The notes under the pieces: generated by a model
What the model was told of the DNA's origin: nothing
What the model saw: only the letters and a program-made list of their open reading frames with translations
Databases searched by the model: none
Made by a program: the position numbers and the translations under genes
Origin: Acanthosepion esculentum
Lineage: Eukaryota; Mollusca; Cephalopoda; Sepiida; Sepiidae
NCBI GenBank assembly: GCA_964036315.1
Contig: OZ038478.1
Coordinates: forward strand, 143,014,057-143,078,056
DNA length: 64,000 nt
Direction of reading: 5' to 3'
In this document: positions 22,108-33,869 of the stretch, piece after piece
Position numbering within the stretch: position 1 is the first letter of the stretch
How the letters are laid out: each line of letters starts with the position of its first letter

Positions 22108-22552
22108 TTTACGGCATTTCACGCAAGTACAATCTCTGAACTCTACATGCAACATAAACAATTTCTATTATGCAACATACTCAATCTCTAAACTGCATTT
22201 AATTATAACTTTTTCGTTATGAGTCTGGATATGAGTTTAGATACAAATAATTACCTTAATCTAAAGGAAGCAACTCAGTGCCACTTTTTCAGTTCGCATG
22301 CATGTAATTTCAATACCTAATAAATTCAGTTGTTATGTTTTTAATATTATGTTCTTTTTTGTATTTCACCATATGCTAATAATTTCCACACCTTTCCTAA
22401 CAAAATAAATAATTGTGGGGAACAGCCCTTTCAACACGCAACTTACATCAGCCTTCTCAACGCACGCCAACAGCATACAGGGCCCGTTCCCCTACAGTAT
22501 AATAACATTCGACGCAAAGTGTATACGGAGTCGTATATTCTTCTTCTTCTTC

Positions 22553-22553
<1 letters not shown>

Positions 22554-22599
<46 letters not shown>
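22554..22599. repeat. (ATT)n microsatellite
   Basis: About 15 ATT units. Confidence 0.98.
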
Positions 22600-22600
<1 letters not shown>

Positions 22601-22604
22601 TATA

Positions 22605-23030
22605 GCTCCTTTACCTTCACGACGTCATCGGTAATGGCTATACACAATTTCCCATCTTTTGTATCTCTTAATAAATTAAGTAGTTTTGTTCTCTCAACTA
22701 AGATTTGTTGTTTCATCCATTTAGACATGCTCGCTTGATAGGTCATGCGTTCTTTTCTTCTGTCCCTCTTGCCTTCAACCCGCCCTGTGAGTATCAAATT
22801 TTCCAAACACTCTCTCTTCATTATGTTTCCTAGTAATTTCAACTGACTCTTCATGATGCTAAGTATTAGTGTTGTTTGTGTTTCGATTTTCTCTAAAACT
22901 TCGTCGTTGCTCACATCGTCGTTGAACAAACTTCACGTTGCTATGGTATTCTCAGTATCCTTCTGTAGAAGCACATTTCTGTTAGTGCTCAAATCTCTTC
23001 TTCATCTGTGAGGAGATTGTTCAGCATTCT
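22605..23030 (-). pseudogene. RTE-like LINE, C-terminal ORF2 remnant
   Basis: On the minus strand the frame reads SIMKSQLKLLGNIMKRECLE, then LILTGRVEGKRDRRKERMTY, WMKQQILVERTKLL and RDTKDGKLCIAI. This is the conserved end of many RTE-like LINE proteins (RQL-FLGH-MR, then EGKR-RGRQR and RDR--WR). Upstream on the same strand a YRRIL-type region is visible across a frame change. The frame is open for 109 codons. The RT core is absent. Confidence 0.75.
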
Positions 23031-23034
23031 CCAC

Positions 23035-24280
23035 CATACCGTAATTATGTTTTATCTAACAGTTCAGTACTCTGTTCTTTGTTTCTAACAAATGCAAACA
23101 AAGTCTTAAAACAACGGAATATTTCGTTAGAAACAAATAAAAGCTTGTTGAAACGCTATGTTATTTCTATACTCCTGTGTAGCAGTAAATGCTGGACAAT
23201 TTCCTGACTGGGAGGACGTTGTGGAGAGCCCTGATCGCACATGAATTGATCGGGCACAGCACATGAATGATTATTATACATTGACACAGTTATAGGAAAA
23301 CGAGCATAAATTCCATTCGCGGACAACTGTTGCTCCCAGTTGTGATTCAGTGACACCGTATTTGCTCAATAAATACCTAGATTCAAATAGATTTCGTCCT
23401 ATGCAACAACAATTCGATACATCGTCGAGCAAACCATTTCCATTATGGTCTTGACTAGATGACTCCTGTTGTACTTTGATTCAGACTAAACTAGTAGAAT
23501 TTAGTATATAAGTTCACACTTTGGTCTCAGTCTCCTTTTGTTCCTACCAAGTTCAGTATTGTGATCGATTGATTTAATCATTGTTTTAATTAAGATTTAT
23601 ACCTATAATCGAAATACTTTCTTTGACAAAACTTTCTCCGCGTACATGTGTGGAATTTCTTCCCGAGGAGTAAAATGCACACTGACAATCTATGGTTGAA
23701 GTAAAGCTATCAATAGAAAAATGAATGAGATCGGTTATTTTAAGTTAGGTTAAAATGCTAATTTATATCTGAACATACCTGTATCATTATCATTTTCGAC
23801 TTAAAATGTTAACAGGCATTTTCTGTGTGTCTCCTTATCTGTATATATAAGTTTGACACTGTCGATAAAATCATTATCTGGGGATGTTTCTTTTATAAGC
23901 AAAAAAAGTCACTTTAAAGCTTTTTCCATTTTGTCTATCGATTACCTATAAACTGTCAACCTACTTAGATAACAGGGGACGTTCTTGCGATATTGCATAC
24001 AAGTATTGGGGGATTTACGACGTAGTGGCGACTTTACTGTAAATTTGTAATCATATATTTTCCCATCTAATTCACCATCTCCCTAAGTAAGACTTTCCCT
24101 GTGGAGTGCCACTAGGCTCCGGGAATGGCAAAACAGAGTCTGCGGAAATGTTAATTTTCCTGTTAAGTTGTATGTCTTAAATTACTCGGTATTTAAGTTG
24201 GTTTGAATTTAAATTGAGTATTTTTTTATACGTTTAATCTTTTATTTTTTATAAATATTTAATATGCCACATCTTCAACT
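23035..24280. other. intergenic, nothing firmly recognised
   Basis: A region near 23400-23560 has tatataag and a short C-poor leader as in an LTR promoter, but no paired ends were found. Otherwise AT-rich sequence without recognisable genes. Confidence 0.35.
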
Positions 24281-24284
24281 GAAT

Positions 24285-24286
24285 TA

Positions 24287-24340
<54 letters not shown>

Positions 24341-24374
24341 CACACACACACACACATATATATATAATATATAT

Positions 24375-24454
<80 letters not shown>
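24285..24454. repeat. compound microsatellite (TATC)n(CA)n(TA)n(CA)n(TA)n
   Basis: TATC repeats (24285-24340), then CA, TA, a second CA tract (24379-24426) and a second TA tract (24427-24454). Confidence 0.98.
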
Positions 24455-24466
<12 letters not shown>

Positions 24467-24714
24467 TTTAGAATTGGACATAATCCGACAATTTATTTAA
24501 AGACATTTATATTATAAAAAGAACGTTAAACATAATATAAATGTCTTTAAATATATATCTATATATATATATATATTTATATATTAATGAAAGAAGTTAT
24601 CGTTGTTGCAACTAGAGAAAAGTGAATATATTGAAAAGAAGAGAGAAACCGCAAACGTTTTTGGTTGTAAGGTGGATTATTTGAAAAAATATTATACTTT
24701 AGTTTCCATAATTT

Positions 24715-24760
24715 GGTACACGGGTTTCCGGTCTCGCGACCTTCATCAGGCAGTTCCATA
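24715..24760 (-). ncRNA. hammerhead-ribozyme-like motif, probably degenerate
   Basis: On the minus strand CTGATGA (plus 24743-24749) is followed by a 4-bp hairpin, GGTC-GCGA-GACC (24730-24741), then GAAAC (24724-24728) and a possible two-pair stem with GUA (24717-24719). This is the order of the hammerhead core: CUGAUGA, stem II, GAAAC, short stem III, GUH. Against it, the base pair closing stem II next to the core is A-G instead of G-C, and I see no stem I pairing. Short-stem-III hammerheads are known in Penelope-like elements. Activity is doubtful. Confidence 0.35.
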
Positions 24761-24959
24761 TATTATTAAAAGAAATTAATTTTTCTTATGTTTTTCGATG
24801 TTAAACATTTTCGATATTAGATATTCTCTCTTTTATGTGTTAGTGACACAAATGTCTTCCTTGAACTGGCAGTGAAAAAGTTCTTCTTCGTAAAGTCTAA
24901 TAAAACAGTTAAGAGTTGTCCGAGAAAGGGCGAGGAAAGATATCTGTATTCTTATCTTT

Positions 24960-25290
24960 TAATACAAGCACACACACACTTCTTATGTTGTGTAGAGTTC
25001 GCGTCTGTGCTCATGCGCAGTGTTGATTTTGCCAATATGTGCATCTACATATCAGTACGCGTATGTATACGCGCACTCCGTCTCCATAAATGCATACTAT
25101 TTTATTAAAAGGAACTATTACACACACATGCATACACAAATACACATTCATATATATGCATATATACATACATACACATACAAACACTTCCTATGTTGTG
25201 TGGGTTTTTTGCGGGTGCTTGTGAGTAGTCTATTGTTTTTGTCAATATGCGTATACATATTTGTGCTTCACAGATACCCGCGTTGGAGTG
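24960..25290 (+). repeat. diverged direct repeat, about 110 bp, two copies
   Basis: 24965-25070 and 25178-25290 share acacttcttatgttgtgt (second copy cacttcctatgttgtgt), then gtgctcatg/gtgcttgtg, ttttgccaatatg/ttttgtcaatatg and an acatat end. The spacer is CA/TA-rich. Nature unknown. Confidence 0.65.
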
Positions 25291-25294
25291 TGTG

Positions 25295-25735
25295 CGCATT
25301 CATACCAGGGGTTTGACCGCTGTATTTGGCTATTATGTGTGCATGATTTTAGGTTTGTTATATTGCTTTTCGGTGCAGGGCAGAATTTTAGACCTAATTT
25401 CAGTAAGTTGATTTCGTCCTTTGTAAGTGTACATGTAGATAGTTTTTTTTTATTTTGAGATTTGTGTCATCTAAACTGGTCTTCTTGTTCGGATTAGCGC
25501 TTCTAAAAATAATGATTGTTTCTTTTCACATATTTCTTCTGCACATTTCGGGTTTTCTAGTCAGTGGGAGGTTTTCTTGGTGAAATTAAGGTTGTTGTTC
25601 CTCGACGGCTCTATATAAGTGCGTTTGTTTTTGTTATAAGAAGTGTTCCAGATGTTTTTGTATTGTTGCTTCGGTATGGATTGTATGTAAAAGAAATTCC
25701 GGGAATTTTGATTTTAGTCCTTGATATATATAAAA
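25295..25735. other. intergenic, nothing recognised
   Basis: T-rich sequence without a recognisable gene. Confidence 0.35.
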
Positions 25736-25739
25736 TTAA

Positions 25740-27650
25740 GTAATTCATTTAGTCTGAAAGAAACCTCAACAAGATGCAAAAAGCTGAATCCTTAGCAATG
25801 AATCGTATTCATAAGTTCCACTTGAGGTCGGGTGTGAATTTGAGGGCTAGCAGTCTTTCAAAAAACAGTGTTTCCCCGAGAAGACCTCCGTCAAACTTGA
25901 TTGGTGGTAGTTCAAGGTCAGATTGGCGATGATGGAATAAAACTAACTTCAATATGACCATCTAGTGTTTAACATACTGGGTATATTGAGCGAGATCGGA
26001 AGCGAGATTAGTGGCCAACATATGACCATCGAAAGGTTTGGCGGTGCGCTAGCATAGAATCATATCATCGGCATAGATGTTTACAAAGTGCTGAGTATAT
26101 TCTTAGGCAGATCATTTATGTAGATCAAAATGGGGTGGACCGTTAGAGCTACGGAGAACTGACCATTGATGATTACCTTTATGGACCTCTTGTTAGGAAG
26201 GATTTTATAATGAGAAGACACTTCCAGTGATTAAATAACCGGAGAGATTGTGTCGTAATCCTTTGCCTCACATCTTGTTGAAGGCCTTTCAAATATCTAG
26301 AGCTATGGTCCTGGAGGTGTGTTTGTTGTAAAGAACCTCACTGATTCTGTGAGTGATGTCGTTAGGACATTGGCAGTTAATCGGGCTGACGGAAGCCCAC
26401 ATGCTCGTCGCTGAGGTTTTTGTTTTTTTCAAGGAATTCGACCACCTTCTTATTGATTATAATTTCAAAATCCGTCCTGATGATACTGAAATGACTGGCG
26501 GGTCTATACTGGGAGGTTGGAGATCGCACGCCCACGTTCTTGAAAATTGGGCGTACGCTTGGCACTTTCCACAAATGTGGCAAGAATTTCTCTTTCAAGC
26601 AGCGATTGAATAATTATGCTAAGATTGAAGATAAACCCGGGTTGATGTTCTTAAATACATCCACAGGTATTTTGTATGGACTAGAGGCTTTCTTAACATC
26701 AATGACTTTGATAGGTCTCGTGACTTCTTGTACTGTGCTGGTAATATTATATTGTGCTCAGTGAGACGTGTGAATTTGGAGAGGAGATGGTCATTGTCAT
26801 CTAACGATGAGATAGAAACAAAAATGGAAGCGAACAGGTTCGCCTTAGCTGTCTAGGTAGATATGACCTCGGGGCCATTTATAATTGTGGGTACAGCTGT
26901 TTACCTTTGTTCATGATTTGGTTGGTGATCTTCCAGAATTCACGGGATCCAATTCATTTCTTTTCAACCATGGTCTGGACTGGTTGGGCGTAGCTACATT
27001 CGGGATTTTTCTAGAACCTTTTTGTAGCAATTGTGGGCAGTTCTGAATGCAGCAAAGACTGACCTATTTCGCTCTTTGCGGTAGAGATTGAAGTAGTTTT
27101 TCGGTGAGTTATGATTGAAGAGCATTCGGCGGTTAACCAGAGTTGACTGGTTTTTGCTGGAATTCATTTCTCAGTATAAAACTATCCATTCCTGAAAGGA
27201 TCCAATCAGCACTTTTAGAGGCAGTTTTAGAGGCAGAATGCTTGAAGAAGTTGGGAGGGGAGCTTCCATCATATAGAACAGAAAACCTTGCCAATCCGCC
27301 TTCACATAGCAAAAAACAATTCTATGGAAAGGCACATCAAGGTATGCCATTGATTTGGCATCAATCTGGACACTGAGTAAGGAATCGTCTGATGTGTCAA
27401 GTGGAGGTAAAAAAAATTGATACGCATTTATATGGGCAGGGGGTTAGGAAGAAGTTGAGGAGTTTCACCTGATGCCCCGTCGTGTCCAGGTAAGATAGGC
27501 TCTCCAATGATTTGGGTTAGATCATAGACAATGAAGAAGTCTCTGCAATATCTGCCTTCAACATCGGTTTTGTAGGAGTGTACTAGTCATTCTTTATGGT
27601 GGATTTTGAAGTCACCGCAGATATGAAAGCTGGTCGAGTGGAACTGAGTG
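25740..27650 (-). pseudogene. CR1/Jockey-like LINE, endonuclease end and reverse transcriptase
   Basis: Reading the minus strand from high to low coordinates: ICGDF, of the endonuclease type GDFN (near 27620), then DVEGRYCRDF and DLTQIIGEP; a linker with REFWKITNQI-like sequence; the RT start LPHLWKVPSVRPIFKNVG and SQYRPASHFSII (26450-26598); RT motif A as ALDI-stop-KAFNKM (near 26270-26300); motif C as NIYADD (near 26070); and the thumb region ERLLALKFTPDLKWN (near 25790). Motif order and spacing fit an APE-type LINE ORF2. Many stops and several deletions (the motif B region is largely lost). The C-terminal tail seen in the 1.8, 3.3, 5.6, 12.6 and 42.4-kb remnants probably belongs to the same family. 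Confidence 0.85.
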
Positions 27651-27654
27651 AATT

Positions 27655-28215
27655 TTCTAAATCTATTTGTTTTATTTATCTGTATTTAAAATCCATTCAG
27701 TTATGTTTGATATTGTTATTATTATTGTAATTTCTATTTATTATTTGTAATGAGGACGCTTTTATTATACTAATTGGGAATCGGGTGATTTGCCCTGCCT
27801 AAAATAATGGGCCATATCGGTAAATTTCCTTTATAACCCGATGTACAAAGTTCCAAACTTTAAGGGAAAAATTCTTGGCTTGCTCAGTCTGTTTAGCCTT
27901 ACTACTACCCGGTCATTACTTCCGTTTTCTCGTTCTTTTCTATACACTCTCTCTATCTCAACTCCATCCATCACTTCTCTCATTTGCCCCCTTCTTTCAT
28001 ATCTTCCCTCTTCCTTTCCCTTCCTCCTGTCAATCTAATATATCAGTCCAGTGTATTGTTTCCATTTAATAAAAAAATTCGGTCTGAAGAGCTGAATATT
28101 TCTGTAATCACGAAATAAATTATGATCGAAATGAATATTTAAGATTTTCTTTATTATTATTATTATTATTATTTGCAGACAGCATTGAGCTTTCCCTCCT
28201 TTGAATTATCCCAAT
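27655..28215. other. intergenic, pyrimidine-rich tract
   Basis: A strongly C/T-rich stretch (27930-28030) lies ahead of an (ATT)n tract at 28150-28171. Two overlapping plus frames here are composition effects. No gene recognised. Confidence 0.4.
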
Positions 28216-28256
28216 CAGTCGCAAACTGGATATATAAATATAAATATATATATGTA

Positions 28257-28351
28257 TGTTGTGGTAGGATCCACCTAATTTGTATAGTGGAGTACCGACT
28301 ATATAAATATGGTTGGTACCCGGAAGACATGAGAGGCGAATCAAGAGATTC
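28257..28351 (+). repeat. 5' LTR of gypsy copy 2, left piece
   Basis: The first 95 bp match 39873-39967 of the 3' LTR, with about two substitutions. The piece contains a TATA-like tataaat (28301-28307) and ends with the 20-mer agaggcgaatcaagagattc, where the LINE enters. Confidence 0.92.
28332..28351 (+). repeat. target-site duplication, copy 1
   Basis: agaggcgaatcaagagattc, identical to 34511-34530 and 34805-34824 and to the empty site at 39948-39967. It is the left flank of the Tx1-like LINE. Confidence 0.9.
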
Positions 28352-28723
28352 GGATTTTGCGAATTACTGTTTTTCGTGGTTTAGTAATTACTGTTTGAAT
28401 ACGGTGTTATTTTGCGATTTGAGACAACTTTGAAGATCAACTGATTGATAAGTGTTTATTTTGTTACTTTTTTCAGTTTCCAACATAGTTTTTGAAATTT
28501 CTTGGTTTTGACTTTTTCGTTTAAGTGTAAATTGTAATATTTTACATTTACCTTTCGTTTTCCTTTTTGTTGTATTTATTACCCTCCCCCTATTTTGATT
28601 TGCATTTGTTCTTTGGTTGAATTGTTTATTGCCTTGGTTTGTCCAGTTCTTGTTCCATTTTATTTTGTTTGAAATGATAAAAAGTACTATTTAAAAAAGG
28701 AGCAAGAAAAAGAGATATCTTAC

Positions 28724-28762
28724 GTCGACTGTGGTGGTTTTTTAGTCTCCACCATGGTCGAC
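28724..28762 (+). promoter_or_regulatory. hairpin over the ORF1 start codon
   Basis: gtcgactgtggtgg (28724-28737) and ccaccatggtcgac (28749-28762) pair at 12 of 14 positions with an 11-nt loop. The ORF1 ATG (28754-28756), in a strong ccaccATGg context, lies in the right arm. Confidence 0.6.
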
Positions 28763-30411
28763 ACAAACAATAAAAAAGTGCCTGATACACCGGTGTCAAA
28801 TCCGGTGTCGCCAGCAAAATCGGCCTGGGCTCAAGATAGGCCGCTAAAGAAAGATGGGGAATTTTATGCCAGTGAGAGAAAGAAATTGGAAATCAGTTTC
28901 AACGGCAATGAATTCCTTACAATAAAGGACGCCTTCGATGCCGTTAAAGTGCGAAATATTTGTCTGCTTACTTCAGACGTAAAGAGCCATAGATTAATGG
29001 GGGTAAGCAGAGAATGTATGGAGGAGGCTCTGAAATCACTGAATATTTGTCCAAAGATTTTGGCCAGAACGACTAATGCTCTTAAGGATGTCCTTCTCCA
29101 GACTGAAGATCAGGCCCGAAGATTAGCGGGAAGTGTTCTAAACACAAAAGCATTACGATTGCAAACGGAGTATATGGGCACCCTCAGAACGAAAATAACC
29201 GTCCACGGAGTGCCGATAGATATTTCCGAAGACCGAATGGGGGCGTTCTTCTCTAAATATGGGGAAGTGAGCGAAGTAAAGGCCATCTGCAGTAAGGTAG
29301 GAACTGACACTGGGCACATGGAAGTTCAAATTACCCTTGACAGGGAAAATTTCCAAAAGATTCCAAACATTTTGCTCTGCCTCATGTGAAGAATGCTGGT
29401 GGTGGTGGAAGGGAGGACAGCCGGGCCATATGGCAAAGGCGGGACCCAGCAAGAAGGTGCAAGCACAACCAGAACCCACTGCAGTTATATCCACGGTAAC
29501 AGTAATAATAGCAGCGACCGCTACCAAAACCGCCGAAACCGGCAAGGCCTCAAGTGACGGCTGGCAAAGGGACGAAAATCCAAAACAAGCCTCCTGTCCC
29601 CCCCCCCTAAAGGAGGCTTCTCCCAAAAAGAAGCAGCGGACTGACAAAGAGAAAGAGAGTCGGAAGAAAGAAGAAAAAAAAAGCAACACCAACCAAAGCA
29701 ACCCGAAGTCCAGATGGAGGTAGAAGACCTACCTACAATGCGGTCCTCCTCTTTGAAGAGGAACAGGGAAGAGGACGAAGAAGAAGTTCCTACCAAAAAG
29801 CATACAGCACAAAACAGAACGGGGAGGAGCCGGGAAAAATCCAAATGCGCATCAACCCCGGTATCTCCAGAAAGGTTAATTGCTGTGCCTGTACCTAGGA
29901 GTCTCCCCCATCACTCTCACGTATGCCACTCCCTACTCCCACTCCCACTCCCACACAATCACCCACCCCCATGTCATCGGATGCGTCCCCTAACCAGCCT
30001 ACATCCATTCTCCCGTCCATTCCCTCCCCACCAGACCCAGATAGTGTTAAGAAAAAAAAAGAGACTCTTTAAAAGAGCAGAAGACATATGCAGAGTGGAT
30101 AGGATGGAGCTGGAAAAAACTGTTCTTCCAGGAAAAAATCCCTTCTAGGTCCACTCTATAAACTCTCTTCCATTGACAACATGTCGGTGGAAGACCCGCA
30201 GAACTTTCCAGGGGCCCCAGGGGTGATTGCCCTCATCAGGGATGCGGAGAAGCATCTACAAGTGTGGGCCCACATGTTCGAAGCCAAAGAAGCTTTCCCA
30301 AATCTGAGAATAGTAGAGTTTGGGTCTCCTGACCTCACCAAGTTGCACGGCTTCTGTGCAGGGAGGGTCCCGGTGCGTCTCCACCCCTCACTATACAGGG
30401 CCTTAAAATGA
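28754..30411 (+). pseudogene. Tx1-like LINE ORF1 (RNA-binding protein), frameshifted
   Basis: The start is the ATG at 28754 in a ccaccATGg context. The first frame runs to 29389 (211 codons). It has a basic N-terminal region, then an RRM-like fold around residues 140-205 (TLRTKITVHGVP, MGAFFSKYGEVSEV, GHMEVQITL). A frame change near 29337 leads to a zinc-knuckle remnant, GHMAKAGPSKK, where the last Cys of the CCHC is replaced by Gly and the first Cys pair is disordered. A Lys/Glu-rich and then Pro-rich segment follows, and an end piece at 30181-30411 (VIALIRDAEKHLQVWAHMF). In L1-type elements ORF1p binds the element RNA. The order fits Tx1-like ORF1. Confidence 0.75.
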
Positions 30412-30580
30412 ACATACTCTACGGACGTCGGCGGGATTGTCTCGGAAGGACGGATGACGTCGGAGCTCGGCACGGGAAGCCTGGGACAAACCGTCGGGGT
30501 CCTGTCACCTGCAGATTTCCGCCCCGTATGTGCTTAGGTTCTTGCATTAACTCTCGTTTTTATTTTTGCAGGCCTAGGAA

Positions 30581-33500
30581 ATGGAAATAAAGATAGCCAG
30601 TTTGAATGTGAAGGGCTTGAGTGATCGGTGTAAGGCTGTCCACCTGCTTCGGGATCTCTTGTCCTTCGGCCTGGATGTTGCCGCGATCGAAGAGACCCAT
30701 TTTGTTTGCACTTCCGATGCGTGTGTGCTGGAGTATGTCTTTGTCATCTATTCTGCATATGGGGACCGGTGTGCCAGAGGAGTTTCTTTGTTGGTCAGAC
30801 GTACTCTCGATGCGAAGGTGGACCTTGTGCATACCGATGCCGAGGGCCGGTTAATCGTTGCCGAAATTGCCGTGAAAAGTGGTTCGTTTCGGGTCGTTGC
30901 GATTTATGCGCCCAACGACTGGGAGGAGCGGGGTTCCTTTTTTCGGCGGTTGGGGCCGTTCCTAGTTGATTCATCGCGCCTAGTTTTAATGGGGGACTGG
31001 AATGCCATCCTGAACCCCAAGTTAGACAAGGGGCGGGGCGCTAGAGGGTGTAGGGGCGATCGTAGCCTGGTCAATCTGATCGACGATTATTGTCTCGTCG
31101 ATAGATACCGGGTCGATCATCCCAAGGGGGAAATGTAGATGTGGGCTCAAAGCTGGCTGTCTGTCAAGGTAGTTAGCTACATTGACAGAATGTTAGTTGG
31201 TAAAGCCGACATAGACTTGTTAGATTGTCCCACGTTCCACTGGGTAGGCTACACGGATACAAACTCGTTTGTGCCCGTGTGGCGTTAGAACATAAGCCTA
31301 GAATGGCTGGCTACTGGAAGTTCAATCTGTCTTTACTGGGCAGGCGGGACTTTCAGAGGCAGCTAACTAGTGTAGTGCAGCGGGAGCTAGTGGGGGCGGT
31401 TATCGGGCATAAGTGGTGGGAGCGACTTAAGGATAGAATTAGTTCTTTCACCACTGATTTCAGCAAACGGCTCGCTGTAGATAAAGCTGAAAAGGTGAAG
31501 ACGCTTAAGGCTAATGTTTCCCGGGCGGAGACTGGAGGGGATCCGCTAGAGATAGCCCTAGCTAGGGAGGCCCTGCAGCGTTCGAATAGCGATCGCTACG
31601 TGGGTCAGGTAATTAGGCATAAGCTAAGTAAGATGTCTTCTGAAGCTGTGAACCTGGGCGCAGATCTGCGTCGGGAAGAAGCCCGTGGTGATCGTTACAT
31701 TCGTCAAGTCAAAACTCCGGAAGAGGCGTACTGTGCGGTCGACTGGCGATATGTGCGAGGCGTTTCGGCGGCATTTCGAGAGCCGCTTTACCAAGGAGCC
31801 TGGTCTCCGTGAGGAGGAGTTTCGCAGCTATTTGGCTGACTTTCCTCGGCTTGCGCCGACTGAAGCAGCTAGCTGCGAGGGAGAGATCACAGAGGGCGAA
31901 GTCTACGAGGCATTGAAGAAGGTCGGCAGAGGCAAGTCGTCCGGTCTGGATGGTTTGCCTTATGAATTGTACTTGAGGCTGTCGCACATCTTTGTTCCGA
32001 TTTTGACAGCAGTGTTCAAGAACTGGTTTCAGTCGGGGTCCATCCACAACCGCATTTCCAGGGGTGTGATCACTCTGTTGAAAAAGGGCAATGGTGTTGG
32101 GGGTAAACTAGACGATTACAGGCCCATAACTCTGCTAAACACAGAGTTAAAGATTATGGCCAAGATCCTGCAGGAGCGTTTGCAGTCAGTTGCCGAGTAT
32201 CTGTTAGGACCCGAGCAGACTTGTTCTGTGAGGGGCCGAACAATTCAGAGCAACCTGCATTTGATCCGCACGATCCTAGAGGGCGTAAAAGACGACGAAG
32301 AAGCCGCGCTGATCAATTTGGATCAGTCCAAGGCATTTGATAGAGTCGATCATCGCTACCTTGCTACTGTCCTGCAGGCCGCCGGATTCGCACCCGACTT
32401 CTGCCGCTGGATTAGCCTCCTGTATTGCTCCCCCAGTGCTGTGGTACAGGCGAACGGAAAGTTGCCCGGCGCTTTTGTTCTGTCGAGGTCGGTTCGTCAG
32501 GGTTGTCCGCTGTCGCCTCTCCTTTATGCTTTGGCGTTGGAGCCTCTCCTTCGCCGGCTGAAGGACGAGACGTTCAGTCCGGCCCTACGCAGTATCGCCG
32601 ATCCTGGAGGGTCTCGAGCCAGGGTTTCCGCGGATGCCGATGACGTATCTGCTTTCGTGTCGTCCCGCGGCGACATTGAGGCGGTACAGAAGGCGCTTGA
32701 TCGGTACGCGAAGGTGACAGGGGCCTAGATAAACCGCGACAATTTGTCCGGCTTGCGGTTAGGTGCCTGGAATGGGCGTGATCTTCCAGGCCGCTTCGGT
32801 TGGACGGACGGAGTGTGGTTTGGACCCGACCTCCAGCTGGAGAAGAATTGGTCAGAAGTACTAGCATGGATCGGTTCTGCCGGCAAGACTTGGAATCGAC
32901 GGAGGGTGTCTGAGAAGGGCAGGGCGGACGTGTATATTACATACATTTTCACCCTGGTTCTTTATCGATTGTCAGTACTTCATCTCTGTAAGGCCCACAA
33001 GAAGGCGCTCGAGCGATCGCTATCCTCCATTTTATGGAGTGGACGCGTTAACAGGGTCGACAGACGAGTCTGCACTAAACGTCCGTGTCATGGGGGGCTG
33101 GGAATGCCTCACTTGCTGAGTCACATCCGTGCCTTTCGGTTGGCTTTCCTATGCCGCGCATTGACTAGAGGAGATCCGATTCTGGAGGAGATTGTTAGGG
33201 ACGCGTTCCCTGGCCTTACCATCATCCCCCCATCTCGAGGGTTGAGCGCCGTCAAAGACCCCGGGATCAATCGCTTTTCCTCCGCGAGTGTCGGTTAGAC
33301 TTGAATGCTATTCCGCGGTCCAGTGACCTGTCACGGCCTAGGAAAGTCTTCTATAGGGGATTAGTGAAGGGGCGCGCGAACGATTCCCTACGTGATACGC
33401 TCTGCTTGTCGGAAGAGGAGTATCGCTCCTACTGGTCTTGGGCGCCAGCGGCGGATTATCTCAGTAACCCTGAGTTTTCGCTTACCTGGCGATTGGCTCG

Positions 33501-33698
33501 GAATCGGATTTGCCAGACTGTGAACGGTGTGGTCTTGGTTTAGAAGAAACGTCTTCGCACGCCTTCTACCATTTCCCCCGGGTCCGCCCCTTATGGAACC
33601 ATGTCGGCGAGCTGACGGCTCGTCCCGCTCCCGAAGAACTCGTGTCCATTGATCGCGCATATGCGTGTGACAATGTGTCGCCCCGTATTCCGGGGTGA
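30581..33698 (+). pseudogene. Tx1-like LINE ORF2 (APE endonuclease and reverse transcriptase), broken
   Basis: The start at 30581 gives MEIKIASLNVKGL, the first motif of the APE endonuclease, followed by IEETH, YAPND and GDWNAIL (30581-31138). The frame stops at a TAG (31136), shifts near 31260 and returns near 31730. RT then shows DDYRPITLLN, motif A LDQSKAFDRVDH (Asp at 32321), motif B RQGCPLSPLLYALALEPL and motif C DADD (32633-32644), where the usual Tyr or Phe is Asp. A TAG at 32726 and shifts near 33290 and 33510 follow. The C-terminal end keeps CERCGLGLEETSSHAFYH, a C2-H type zinc motif with a Phe where a Cys is expected next. ORF2p nicks the target and copies the RNA. Confidence 0.85.
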
Positions 33699-33869
33699 AA
33701 CGAATGGTGTTTCTGACACTGCTAGCCACGGCTGAATGGTGATATGGACGACGCGCATGCAGGAAGTCTTGCGAGGCAATAGTCTTTCGCATCAGGATCT
33801 AATCCGATTCTTTGAGCATCAGCTCAGGATGAAGATTAGAACTGATAGAAAACGATTGCATTCGATAGT

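Larger units (their letters stand above)
21649..22390 (+). mobile_element. LTR (3' or solo) of an unassigned LTR retroelement
   Basis: The block starts TGTGGA and ends TCCACA, a perfect 6-bp inverted end of the TG...CA type. Inside, in order, are two convergent CCAAT boxes (gattggtc and gaccaatc, 21781-21802), a TATA box (tataaaa at 21863), an internal 85-bp tandem duplication (about 21935-22107) and an AATAAA at 22319 followed by a T/G-rich stretch. This is the U3-R-U5 order. No second copy lies in the window, so its status (3' LTR or solo) is open. Length is 742 bp. Confidence 0.5.

Noticed and set aside
23400..23670. Second LTR-like promoter with tatataag
   Set aside because: No paired TG and CA ends, primer-binding site or polypurine tract found.
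29110..29844. Minus-strand frames of 69 to 182 codons opposite LINE ORF1
   Set aside because: They mirror the ORF1 coding strand, and no recognised motif is present.
30621..30969. Additional plus frames inside the LINE endonuclease region
   Set aside because: Shadows of the ORF2 frame starting at 30581; the GC-rich sequence keeps other phases open.
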